This document shows, piece after piece, positions 55,399-64,000 of a stretch of 64,000 bases of DNA (position 1 is its first letter; every line of letters begins with the position of its first letter). This DNA is from Corynascus novoguineensis (Eukaryota > Ascomycota > Sordariomycetes > Sordariales > Chaetomiaceae): the NCBI GenBank assembly GCA_033296725.1, contig MU857626.1, positions 186,001-250,000 of the forward strand, given 5' to 3'. Both the position numbers and the translations under genes were made by a program. The notes below the pieces were generated by a model. The model did not search any database. It was not told the DNA's origin and worked only from the letters and a program-made list of their open reading frames with translations.

Positions 55399-57724
55399 AT
55401 GTCTTTTTTCCCGCCTCGCCAAGTCGGTTTGGCGCTGGCCATGGGTGTCAATTGCGAAACAGCTCACAAAGGCCAGCCAGCAGCGAGTGAACATGGCAAG
55501 CTTACGACAATCTCTTCCGCTACGCCTACCAGATTGCCAGATATGGGTAACTTGCTCTAGATGATTCACGGCCTCGATTACAGAGTTAACATGAGGGTTG
55601 CCTCCTTAGCTACGCAAGAGTTTTCGTGGGAGCTCGGTAAGCTCGTGGATAGCTGAACCACTCTAACCGGCCATGCATATAGAATAGCTAACTAGGTATA
55701 TATGAACGTCAGTCGACCCAGAGCTCTTAAAGGTATGACACCACCAAGTACAGCGACAAAAACAGCAGTCGACTTCAAAAACAGCTCAATTAAATGAGGA
55801 ACTTCAGGATATCATGACTGACATTCGCTACATTCAGGACTACGTGCCTCCCGATGGACCTGCCTTGCAGCCACAGGTGCAGAATTGCCCTCAAAGAAAC
55901 TGTTTCTCGTAAACAGGTTTGCTGACGATCCTTTGGCAGTATGATGGTAACCTTCCAGGTGCACCCTTTCAACCAGAGGGCTCTTCTATTTCACCCAAGT
56001 TGGCGCCCAGTCTTGCATACAACTACGTGAGACGACGACTGTCATCTAGGCTTCCAAGCTGCTGTGCTAACGCGCTATGTTGCAGCATCAGCCTCACCAT
56101 GGAACCGAAAATGTTTTGCTTTTGGCTGCGCCGGCACAGGTATATTCAAATTTAGCCCACCTTCCAGGCTTGACGGGCAAACTAAGGATGCAAGCACAGA
56201 ACCAAGCCAGCGACCGGTTCAGTGGTAATCGCGATCAGTGGGTTGGTGATGCCGGCGCGACTCCTGGTTCCGATCAGCAGGTGCGTAGATAAAACAACAA
56301 ACAATAGAAGCTGCCGTGGTTGACGATTCATAGCAGCTCCATAATACATACAGCGCCGGCTCGTTCCCAAAGGTTGGTATCTCCGTGAGTAGCCCCCTTC
56401 CCCATGGCTCATTCAAATTCATTGCTAATCATGTTTAACACAACGACAGGCTTTCAGGGAAGATCCTATGTCTTCCGGCATCACCTCCTCAATTAATCAC
56501 TCATTTTATTTTGCCACGCAAAATGTTTCCTATCACTCAAGTGGTTTTACTGGTTCCGCAGTACGTGATGATGAAGCATCCCTAGCAGAGGAATTAGAGT
56601 GCTGACAATGCGAGTAACTATCGGCAGTGGCACAACAGAGACATATACAACACTGATGATGCAAGTTTTCTTTTGAACGAGGTATGCAACGAAACCTGTC
56701 TCATCTATAGGAAATGGCTGATGTAAAGTTTCAAAGTTTGGTGGTGCAACCCCCCGGGCAGCTGCGCCCCCGTCGCTGGTTACACCTCTCCCCTTGCAAC
56801 ACTCTGTTGCCGATGCCCAACCATTGTCACAGTCCACAAAGCAGCCCATCACTCAAACAGACCTTAACCCAGGAAACCTCCTAGTGCTCCCAGAGTCGGC
56901 TCGCATTCCCAACTCACCCAGGGCAGCTGTGATAGACCTCGAGGTATGTTCAGCGGATCATGAGACCCAATTCTGATTCGGTTGCTCACTCCATAGCAAA
57001 TCCTGTTGTCTGATGAGGAAATTGGGAAGAGACCACCTGGTCGGAGGCTCAAGGGCGACGACCCCGTGCCTCCCAACGTTGACCCGAGATGTAGGTGCCC
57101 ATCTCACCTTTGATGCTGTTTATACTACTTTGAACCACCTTACCGTCCTGATAATACTCTCCCTTCAACACGCCGTCTTTATACCTTACCTCTACACTTA
57201 TGAGAAGCTAATACACTGCCTTGGCCAATGCAGACTGGTACAAGTGCTACAACCGGGCCGACTCGGTCTACGCCAACAAACTCAGCCGAGTCGGCGCCAA
57301 GGCGGCTATCGAGACGGGCAAGACACGGCAGCTGGCTTACGAGCTGCTGGCGCGTGATGTCGCCGGCTCGCTGACGGCGGGGCCAGCCCGGTCGGGTAAG
57401 AGGGGTGAGGAGCGCGCCGAGAAGAACAAGTGGCTGCGGGTTGCGAGTTTGACGTGAGTGTTTAACCTAACCTACCTACCTACCTTACCTACCGATCTTG
57501 GGCGCGGGAGCGAACATGCGGAAGCCAAGCTGACCACGACGTCGTGCCTCGTCGATATCTCATGCAGTTGGAACGCCGACACCCAGATTGTGCGCCACCT
57601 TTCCAAGCGTGGCATCGTCCTGGCCCGCTCAGATTGGGGCGCCGTCGACTCGCCGCCGTTGAGGGACGACTGTGCTGCCGGCCCTGATTTGCAGTTTCAC
57701 TGGACGACTAATGTGTTGCGGTAG
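55399..57724 (+). CDS. Orphan 13-exon gene, coiled-coil N-terminal segment
   Basis: Thirteen exons can be chained without a frame conflict: 55399-55546, 55610-55636, 55722-55732, 55754-55876, 55940-56026, 56086-56280, 56337-56372, 56450-56560, 56598-56681, 56737-56943, 56997-57090, 57234-57453, 57568-57724; 499 residues. The start is a CACCATG. Residues about 52-90 form a probable coiled coil (WELELLKRQKQQ, AQLNEELQDIMTDIRYIQDY). The middle is polar, rich in Ser/Gln/Pro/His and probably disordered. The end looks conserved and helical: RYWYKCYNRADSVYANKLS, ETGKTRQLAYELLARDVAG, WNADTQIVRHLSKRGIVLAR. No known domain, signal peptide or membrane segment. Weak points: an 11-base third exon, 20- and 37-base introns, and the choice of acceptor for exons 4, 7 and 10. 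The three last exons are the most secure. A regulatory or scaffold protein is one guess only. Confidence 0.6.
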
Positions 57725-59204
57725 ACTTCTAAATGGCCAATGGCGCTTATTGTGTCTAGAAATCTGGGAAATTTGGGTCAGGTTATGAATCTGCCTGTGG
57801 TACAGGAAGTTATGCAAACGGCTTTGTAAGAGTAGGAACATTCTAGCAACTCCTGTCTGCCTTTGCCCAATAAGGTTTGCTGCCCTTGGCCCGGCAATAT
57901 TCGGATTGAAAACTTCGGGGCTTGGAAAAGAACAGGTGTCGAGAGAGAACTATGGCAAACGAAAGAAAATCTACCCCAAAGTCAAGCCATTGCCAACGGT
58001 ACGCGGCTGGGCTACCGTCTCCCAACGTAAGTATAACCATGATCTGTACCCAAGAATAAAATAAAAATAAAAAGACTCATGCATTCGCCCAACTGTTGCC
58101 ATGTCCTATATCAGGTTGCAAACCGTGGTGATCCTACCTAGCTGAAAGACTGAGCGCAAAATGAGAGCGGTTTCGAAGGTGCAGTTGCTTGTGTAATTAG
58201 CACAAAGACTTGATTTTATGGCGCTGCAATAGGTAGTGTTTGATAAGGGTAGCGGGTAACTACATAGTTGATACATTCTTCAAATGATAATGGATGAGAC
58301 TGGAACGGTCAGAGATTGCATTGCAAAGGAACTAGCTGCGCTTTTATGGATCCAAATAACATCCAGGTGCCTACCTTATGTAGAGGTTACCGCAATTGGT
58401 AGTAGAGTGTGGATGCACGCGAATAGGAGCTGCTTCAAGCCAACAAGTAGACCGGGTTCGGGGCTTTGAGCCGTTGTATGTCAACGCACTTCACGCACTA
58501 TTCTGAGCTTCAGTCGACTTTTCCTGTTGTGAAGAGCCGCTGTCACCGACCCTTCTCAGATTTGCTTAGTTCAGATTCACGACGATCCTGTGTCTCAGGA
58601 TTACTTGTAGCAAGGAATAGTTATGTATTATTGCTGGGTTGGGATATTCTTGCGAGTTCAAACCCTACCTAATTTGACCGGTCACTTCAGAGTTGGCCAA
58701 CAAAGTCCGAGGTCTCTCTCGTCCAGCAGTCGGTTATGCAACGATTGGTCGAGGTGACCACCGGCACCGGCGTGAGTCAAGGACTTGGAATACTACCTTG
58801 TCACACCGGTATTATGTCAGACTCTTATTGGTGGCAAAGGACCGAATGCATGCCTTGTTTGGGTGGGAACGCGGGAGAGGCGTGACTCAGCTGGAGAACA
58901 GTGAGTGCTCCCCCTACCTAGGCAAAGTGCCCCTGTCCTAGGTATGCAAGTTCAAGCCTAAAACTACCGGCTATAACGACACGACCATTATAGATAGAAA
59001 CGCCTAGTTATCCTGCTGGTTGTCTTGAAAACCGGGCGAAGTTATTTTAAGCCCCTGAGTTTCTACCCAACAGGAGACATCTCAACCTCAACTCCCAGGC
59101 ACTTTCAGAGGAAGTCTCAATTGCTAAACTCGAGCCCTCCTTCTCCCTCCTATACATCGATCGCCAGGGCCAATTTTACAGGTGCAATACCCACGGCCTC
59201 GACC
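57725..59204. other. Intergenic
   Basis: No gene supported. Short frames on both strands only. Confidence 0.5.
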
Positions 59205-60638
59205 ATGGCAGAAAAACTCGACGCCATTCTCAAGAACTACGTCGCTGAGGGCACCTCAACCAAAGACAAGCTCCTTGGCGCAGCATTTGTAGTCGTGAGC
59301 AAACATGGTATAGTCACCACGATACCTTCATCACTTAGTCGCAATCTTCCGCCACAATGGTCACAACAACCTGCTAACCTCTACACACCCTTCACACTGT
59401 AGGCCTCATCTATCAGGGCTCGGCAGGCCGCACCCGCGTCGACCCGGCCTCCCCCCCCTTTACTCCGTTTTCAATCTGCTGGGGTGCTTCCATGACAAAG
59501 CTCTTCACCACCCTGACGCTGCTGCACCTCGTCGAACGAGGCGGCCAGCTCACGCTCGACGAGGATCTTCGCCCGCACGTCCCCGAGCTCGCATCGCTCC
59601 CGATCCTCAAGGGCTTCGCCACAGCCGCGGACGGCCAGAACCCGGACAAGAAGGAAGGCGAGCCGTTACTGGAGCCCTACGATGCGCCCATGACCCTCCG
59701 CCACCTGCTGACGCACACAGCCGGGCTGGGCACTGACGTGGCCGACCCCGATTTGATGCGGTGGTCGGCGTGGGTTGGGCGCACGGCCAACGTGGGCAGC
59801 TGCACTCTTGAAGGGTGGACGGCACCGCTCCGGTTCGCCCCGGGCGAAGGGTGGTACTACGGCACGGGTCCTGACTGGGCAGGGCAGGTGCTCGAGCGCG
59901 TAACGGGCCAGCGGCTTGGAGAGTACATGGGCGAGCACGTACTGCGGCCGCTAGGGATTGATGAACGAAGCACCGGGTTCTATGTGAACAGGCTGGTTGG
60001 CAAAGAGGGAGGTGGCTGGGACGAGCGGTACGTGCCCACCGCGGAGCGGGACGGCGAGACGGGGTTGCTAAAGGAGCAGCCAAACCCTGTCTTCCCCGTC
60101 GAGCCGCAATGTGAGAGTGGGGGCGCCGGATTGTACACCAATGCGGTCGACTATGGGCGGGTCATGCAGGAGGTGCTGCGGGTGCTGGCCGGCGAAAAAG
60201 GGGTAGTTAGCACGAGCACGGTTAGGGAAATGTTCCGGCCGCAACTTAACGACAGACAGAGAGAATGGCTGATGGGCATTGTCTGGACATTTGGGTCGGC
60301 AGCGGAGATCCCTGACGGTGCGCCTGTGGACTATGGCATAGGAGGCATCATGAATTTGGAGGACGTGGAGGGCAAGAGGAGGCACGGGAGCATGAGCTGG
60401 TCTGGCATGTGCAACTCGCGATGGGTGAGTCTTCCATTATCAACGTCCTTCACATGAAACCTTACCCAATGGCTGACAAGACGTGTATGTGTAGTGGATT
60501 GATCCCGAAACCGGTATCGCTGCCGCCATGTTTGTCAATGTCATCCCTTATATGGACCCAACCGTCCTCAGGATGTACGAGGAGCTGGAGCGGGCGGTGT
60601 ACGCGGAGCTCATTCCGAGTTGGCAGGCATCAAAGTGA
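59205..60638 (+). CDS. Beta-lactamase-fold serine hydrolase/transesterase
   Basis: Three exons: 59205-59307, 59403-60424, 60495-60638; 422 residues. The class C beta-lactamase/penicillin-binding-protein fold is shown by the SxxK motif S64-M-T-K67, an intact MTLRHLLTHTAGLG block, a Tyr-containing YYGTG element as the likely general base region, GGAGLYTNAVDYGRVM, and HGSMSWSG in place of the KTG box. Fungal members include LovD, which transfers an acyl side chain onto the lovastatin core, and many unassigned esterases. No signal peptide, so probably cytosolic. The ATG is in a good CGACC context and the first exon matches the family's opening helix (AILKNYV). No biosynthetic enzyme lies next to it, so a role in a metabolite pathway is only possible, not shown. 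Confidence 0.9.
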
Positions 60639-60822
60639 AGATTACCATGTGAAATAGTTCTTAATGGAACATTGGTAACTACGGCAAACTCGTCACACAT
60701 TTTCATATCTCATTGACACCTAAATCTAGCAAGACCTCAAAGGTGAGTGGACAAAGAAAAACAAGCCGGCTGTAGTATCATGACTCTCCCAAACGCCACT
60801 CATGCTTGATAATGTTCTCCCC

Positions 60823-62106
60823 TTAAAAGTCAACATATTTATCATTTCTCGCCGTCATAGTCGACCATCGTCTCCGGTACCCGAGCTCCTTCTCGTCAGC
60901 ATCCCTCCAGGGGCGGCTGTATCGGTTATAATGTGGCCATCCCTGGTCGTTGGTTCTCGTCTCGGTGCCCCTCAGGATCAGCCGGTACTCAGTCACGGGC
61001 ATTTCGTGCTGCCGCCGCTTCTTGTTGTCCCTCCCGCTAAACCATCTGCTTTCTGTCTCGCCGAACCCCTGAAACCCGGTTGGCTGGTCGGTCAGCTCGC
61101 CGCCGGGGACCTCGGTCAGCACGACGACGCGCCACTCACGCCGCCGGAACGCGTTGCTGCTGCTCTGCACCCGGTCGCTCAGCAGCTCATACACCTCGTC
61201 CTGCACCTTCCAATCCAGCTGCCGGATCCGCCTCTCCAGCTCGGCCGCGTAGATGACCGCATCCCAGCTGCCCCCTTCATCACCACCACTACAACGCCTG
61301 ACACCCTCATTCCCTCTCTTTTCCGTGCTGGCGCCATTGCTATCGCTGGAGCCAACAAGTTTGGGCTTACAGAGCGTCCGTTGCCTTTTCGGCTGCTGCC
61401 CGGACAACCCTCCCCATAACAGGCCCCGCTTGAGCTGCTGTTGCTTCCGTGAGACGCCCGCCGCCACCGCCGCCTCGTGCATGGCCACCGTGGCCGCGAG
61501 TTCGACCTGCGAAAAATGCGTGTTGGGTACTACCGATAGGATCGAGCCGCCCTCCTGCTCTGAGGTTGACGACGATGACCACGCGGTGTCGAAGAGGCGG
61601 AACAGGGCCCGAGCGAGCAGTCCCGGCCGCCGTGGGCGCGGCGCCGGGTGGTGGTATGTTATTGTCCACGACTCAAAAACCTTCTTCTGGGTTGGGGGGA
61701 GTTGTCTGGTTATTCAGCTTCTGGTTAGTGGTCTTCTTTACTTTCTAAGGTCTAAACGCGGCACGAAGGGGATGGGAGGAGCAAGAACCTACAGAGGCTG
61801 CACCTGGCATGTTATGTCATAGTGGCGTGGGGATAGCGGAAGAGTGGTGTAGGTTGTTGGTGCGCTGCTGCTGGTCGACGGGATGCGGGATGGGAAGACG
61901 ATGCGCCGGTGCTGATACGAATTCTGCGTATTGATGCTGTGCGAACGCGTCGGCCGGTATTCGTCGTCTTCCTCAAATGTTGTGCAGGTCTCCCCGGTCG
62001 AGCTGAAGACCTCTTCCAGTTCTGGGAGAAGTCGCGTCTTTTCGTCAAGATCCAGGGCTATGTCGGGTATCACGGGAAGGCTTGGAGGACGGCTGTTCGG
62101 CGCCAT
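60823..62106 (-). CDS. Unknown fungal protein, disordered N-terminus and basic middle
   Basis: Two exons, 61804-62106 and 60823-61686, joined in phase 0 across a GTGCAG/CAG intron; 388 residues from the ATG at 62106. The N-terminal 100 residues are Ser/Thr/Pro-rich with an acidic patch. Exon 2 opens KKVFESWTITYHHPAPRPRR and contains a Gln/Lys/Arg-rich basic segment that could be a nuclear signal (KRQRTLCKPK). A likely helical region follows (AELERRIRQLDWKVQDEVYE, LLSDRVQ). The last 90 residues include EWRVVVLTEVPGGELTD and end in basic WSTMTARNDKYVDF. No known domain or signal peptide recognised. The donor at 61803 was chosen because it joins DITCQ to KKVFESW in frame; a second GT sits 20 bases downstream. 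Confidence 0.65.
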
Positions 62107-63038
62107 GGTGAGAGAGTGAGACGGCACCTCGTCGTATCAAGCACGGAAGTTCTGTTTCGTCACCCAGGGGGATGTTTTAGATAATGAATGGCGGTCGGGA
62201 TACAAAACCGGCTACTAATGTTGTTGCCGACCTTCTAGAGGCAACACTGCTTTTCAGCAATATCCTAAAGGTTGAGGTTGAGATCGAGCACCCTGAGTAG
62301 CCATCAGTAGTACCGGCCTCACGGCCTGGCTTCTCAAACGTTATTATACCCACTGCACTCCAAGCTCGAATTTTCTCATTTCTTGCGGCACAGCTCATGG
62401 TTTGGCCCTGCTCCTGCTGACGACACTGTTGGTGTGGCTCTCTGTTCCATGACCACGGCGTAGAGAGAGGCGGCAATACTATTTCTGGCCAACCCCCGTT
62501 CCGCCGGGATAGGGTGAGGCGCGGAAAAAAAAATCCATTTGAACGGCAACGGCTGTAACATGTTTCAGAATCCTTCTGCCTGGGATCTGTGTGTGTTCTG
62601 CAACGTGTTGGCGACGGCTGTGCCGCTGATTCCCCCATGCGGCGCAACGCGCTGTGGGGAAACACTGTCGCCTATACCTATGTAGCAGCTCATTTGAAGA
62701 GCAATAATAAGCACCCAATACCCCAACCATGTCCCTTAGGATTTGGGTCCGAAGTGCGAGGTCCGAATTGTTTGGCCACAAGAAAAAGGAGATAAGGGTA
62801 GAAATCAGGAAGTGCAATGAAACCACCAACCAACAACTGCCATCTCTAAGCTAATTCGGACATACCAGGCAATGATGACTTCCAGATTGTCACCTGAAAT
62901 TTGAAGTCAATTCTGTACAAAATATTCTTAGTAAGTAGGACTGAAAACAGAACAATTCCGAATTGCCGCACCCTCACTGTATCATGTTGTCAACCGGCTT
63001 TGTTGGTGGAAGGGGGCCTGCCCATATGCCCATACGCA
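62107..63038. other. Intergenic
   Basis: No gene supported. Contains an A run at 62524-62532. Confidence 0.5.
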
Positions 63039-63959
63039 TTACTCATTGAGCCAGTCGCTAGTGTCCCGCAACCAAGTCTCCAGATTCTGGACGGGGGCTT
63101 CTCTCTTCAAGGCCTCGATATCCACTCCATACCCCTCCCTTTCAAAGAAGGTAAACATGTCACCCATCTCCTTCATGCCCCACATCACTCCCCTGCCGAG
63201 GATCGTCCATGTTTGCGGAAGCGGCTTGCCGACCACCCTCTGAAAGATGGCTCTTGCCTCCGTTAGAGTGAGCTCGTCGCCGGCCAGCCCGAGTGCCTTC
63301 CCGGACCACGCGGACGGGTCGCTCAGGGCCTTGGCGGCAAAGATGCCGATATCCCTCGTCGCGACCAGCTGGAGCTTGGTGTTGGGACTGAGCGCCGCAT
63401 CCCACATGGCTGTGAACAGGGAGCACAGGAAGCCCGGGTTGAGGTTGTCCATGAAAGCAACGGGGCGGAGGATCGTCCAGGTGAACTTGGAGCCGCCCTC
63501 CTTTTCGGCTTTGTCGCGCAGGTAAATTTCGATGTTGTGCTTGGCGAGGAAGTGCTTGATGTTGGTCGGGTTAGTCCAGCTCTTCTCGTCGCCGCCCCGG
63601 TCAACGGAGGTGAAGACAATGTGCTTGACGCCGTGGGCGACGGCCTCGTCGATGAGCGGGATGGCCTGTTGCTCCTCCGGCACCTTGGCCCTTGGGTCAG
63701 TGACGATGAAGATGCAGTGAATCAAACCCTCTGGCTGCGAGGCGAATATGGGCCTGGGGTTGGTGATGTCGCCCTCGATGAGAGAAACGGCGCCCTTGTG
63801 ATCCGAGGCCAAGCGCTTGGCGCGCTCGGATTGCGCATTACGAGTGAGGGCGAAAATGTGGAAGCGAGAGGTGCCATCGGGAAGTTCGAGGAGTGCCTTC
63901 AAGGCAGAGCCGCCTTGTTTGCCAGTCGCACCAACAATGAGGATGTTTTGGGGAGTCAT
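63039..63959 (-). CDS. NmrA-like NAD(P)-binding protein
   Basis: Single exon, 306 residues, ATG at 63959. The N-terminal Rossmann loop GATGKQGG (residues 10-17) and ALTRN after the second strand fit the atypical short-chain dehydrogenase NmrA/HSCARG family. HIVFTSVDRGG, SKFTWTILRPVAFMDNLNPG and the C-terminal GDELTLTEARAIFQ match as well. The classical YxxxK pair is not evident. Members bind NAD(P) without necessarily catalysing; NmrA itself represses nitrogen metabolism by binding AreA, others are redox sensors. The GATGKQGGS start with a large hydrophobic second half is closer to the metabolite-linked NmrA-like proteins than to NmrA proper. No partner gene in the window. Confidence 0.92.
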   Translation of the reverse strand: MTPQNILIVGATGKQGGSALKALLELPDGTSRFHIFALTRNAQSERAKRLASDHKGAVSLIEGDITNPRPIFASQPEGLIHCIFIVTDPRAKVPEEQQAIPLIDEAVAHGVKHIVFTSVDRGGDEKSWTNPTNIKHFLAKHNIEIYLRDKAEKEGGSKFTWTILRPVAFMDNLNPGFLCSLFTAMWDAALSPNTKLQLVATRDIGIFAAKALSDPSAWSGKALGLAGDELTLTEARAIFQRVVGKPLPQTWTILGRGVMWGMKEMGDMFTFFEREGYGVDIEALKREAPVQNLETWLRDTSDWLNE

Positions 63960-64000
63960 GTCTGCAACGTAGGGTGTTTCTTCTGGCTGTGGAGTGATAG

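Noticed and set aside
56337..56410. Alternative exon 7 using the CAG at 56352 with donor at 56391
   Set aside because: It leaves phase 1 and leads to a stop in exon 8; the 36-base exon keeps the frame.
58620..58680. GTTCAAACCC resembling a tRNA B box
   Set aside because: No matching A box, acceptor stem or cloverleaf could be drawn around it.

Overview
The window reads as nuclear DNA of a filamentous ascomycete (Pezizomycotina), most likely a sordariomycete of the Sordariales/Chaetomiaceae type. The reasons are short introns (mostly about 45-120 bases) with GTRAGT donors and YAG acceptors, GC-rich coding regions separated by AT-richer spacers, TATA boxes roughly 110-170 bases before start codons of secreted-protein genes, and fungus-specific families (BIM1/X325, DUF1996, Rds1-like, NmrA-like, F-box/DUF7600). 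No ribosomal RNA, tRNA, CRISPR array or intact transposon was recognised. Every function is a reading of translated motifs made without a database search, and the spliced models were built by hand by requiring frame continuity across splice sites.

Layout. 1-8.8 kb: a partial aldo-keto reductase, an unknown Ser/Pro-rich protein, a fungal Ser/Thr kinase with a divergent N-terminal region, and a BIM1-like copper-site protein. 11-15 kb: a secreted Gly/Lys-rich repeat protein, a LURP-one-related protein, and a relic of an ENA-type sodium ATPase. 15.2-19.3 kb: a 12-exon valyl-tRNA synthetase, the only clear housekeeping gene, with a mitochondrial leader that lacks an AUG. 20.6-21.6 kb: relics of a short-chain dehydrogenase and a methyltransferase. 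23-25.5 kb: a 5-exon F-box protein. 27-29 kb: a GH127 glycosidase. 30.4-38.4 kb: two unknown proteins, a short-chain dehydrogenase and a frameshifted kinase-like pseudogene. 39.9-41.7 kb: a sugar transporter. 45.7-47.7 kb: a heavily decayed protein gene. 48.7-54.5 kb: a block of secreted proteins (Rds1-like ferritin fold, two cysteine-rich small proteins, DUF1996). 55.4-57.7 kb: an unknown 13-exon gene. 59.2-64 kb: a beta-lactamase-fold hydrolase, an unknown protein and an NmrA-like protein.

How the genes fit together. Seven predicted products carry a secretion signal: the BIM1-like protein, the Gly-rich protein, GH127, the Rds1-like protein, the two cysteine-rich peptides and DUF1996. GH127 (L-arabinofuranoside release) and the sugar transporter fit growth on plant cell walls. 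The high share of orphan genes and decayed genes marks this as an accessory region around one housekeeping gene.

Most worth following up: two convergent, spliced genes for 10-cysteine secreted proteins within 1.1 kb (51372-52481); the apparent non-AUG start of the mitochondrial form of valyl-tRNA synthetase; the secreted repeat protein at 11 kb; and the 13-exon orphan gene with an 11-base micro-exon.
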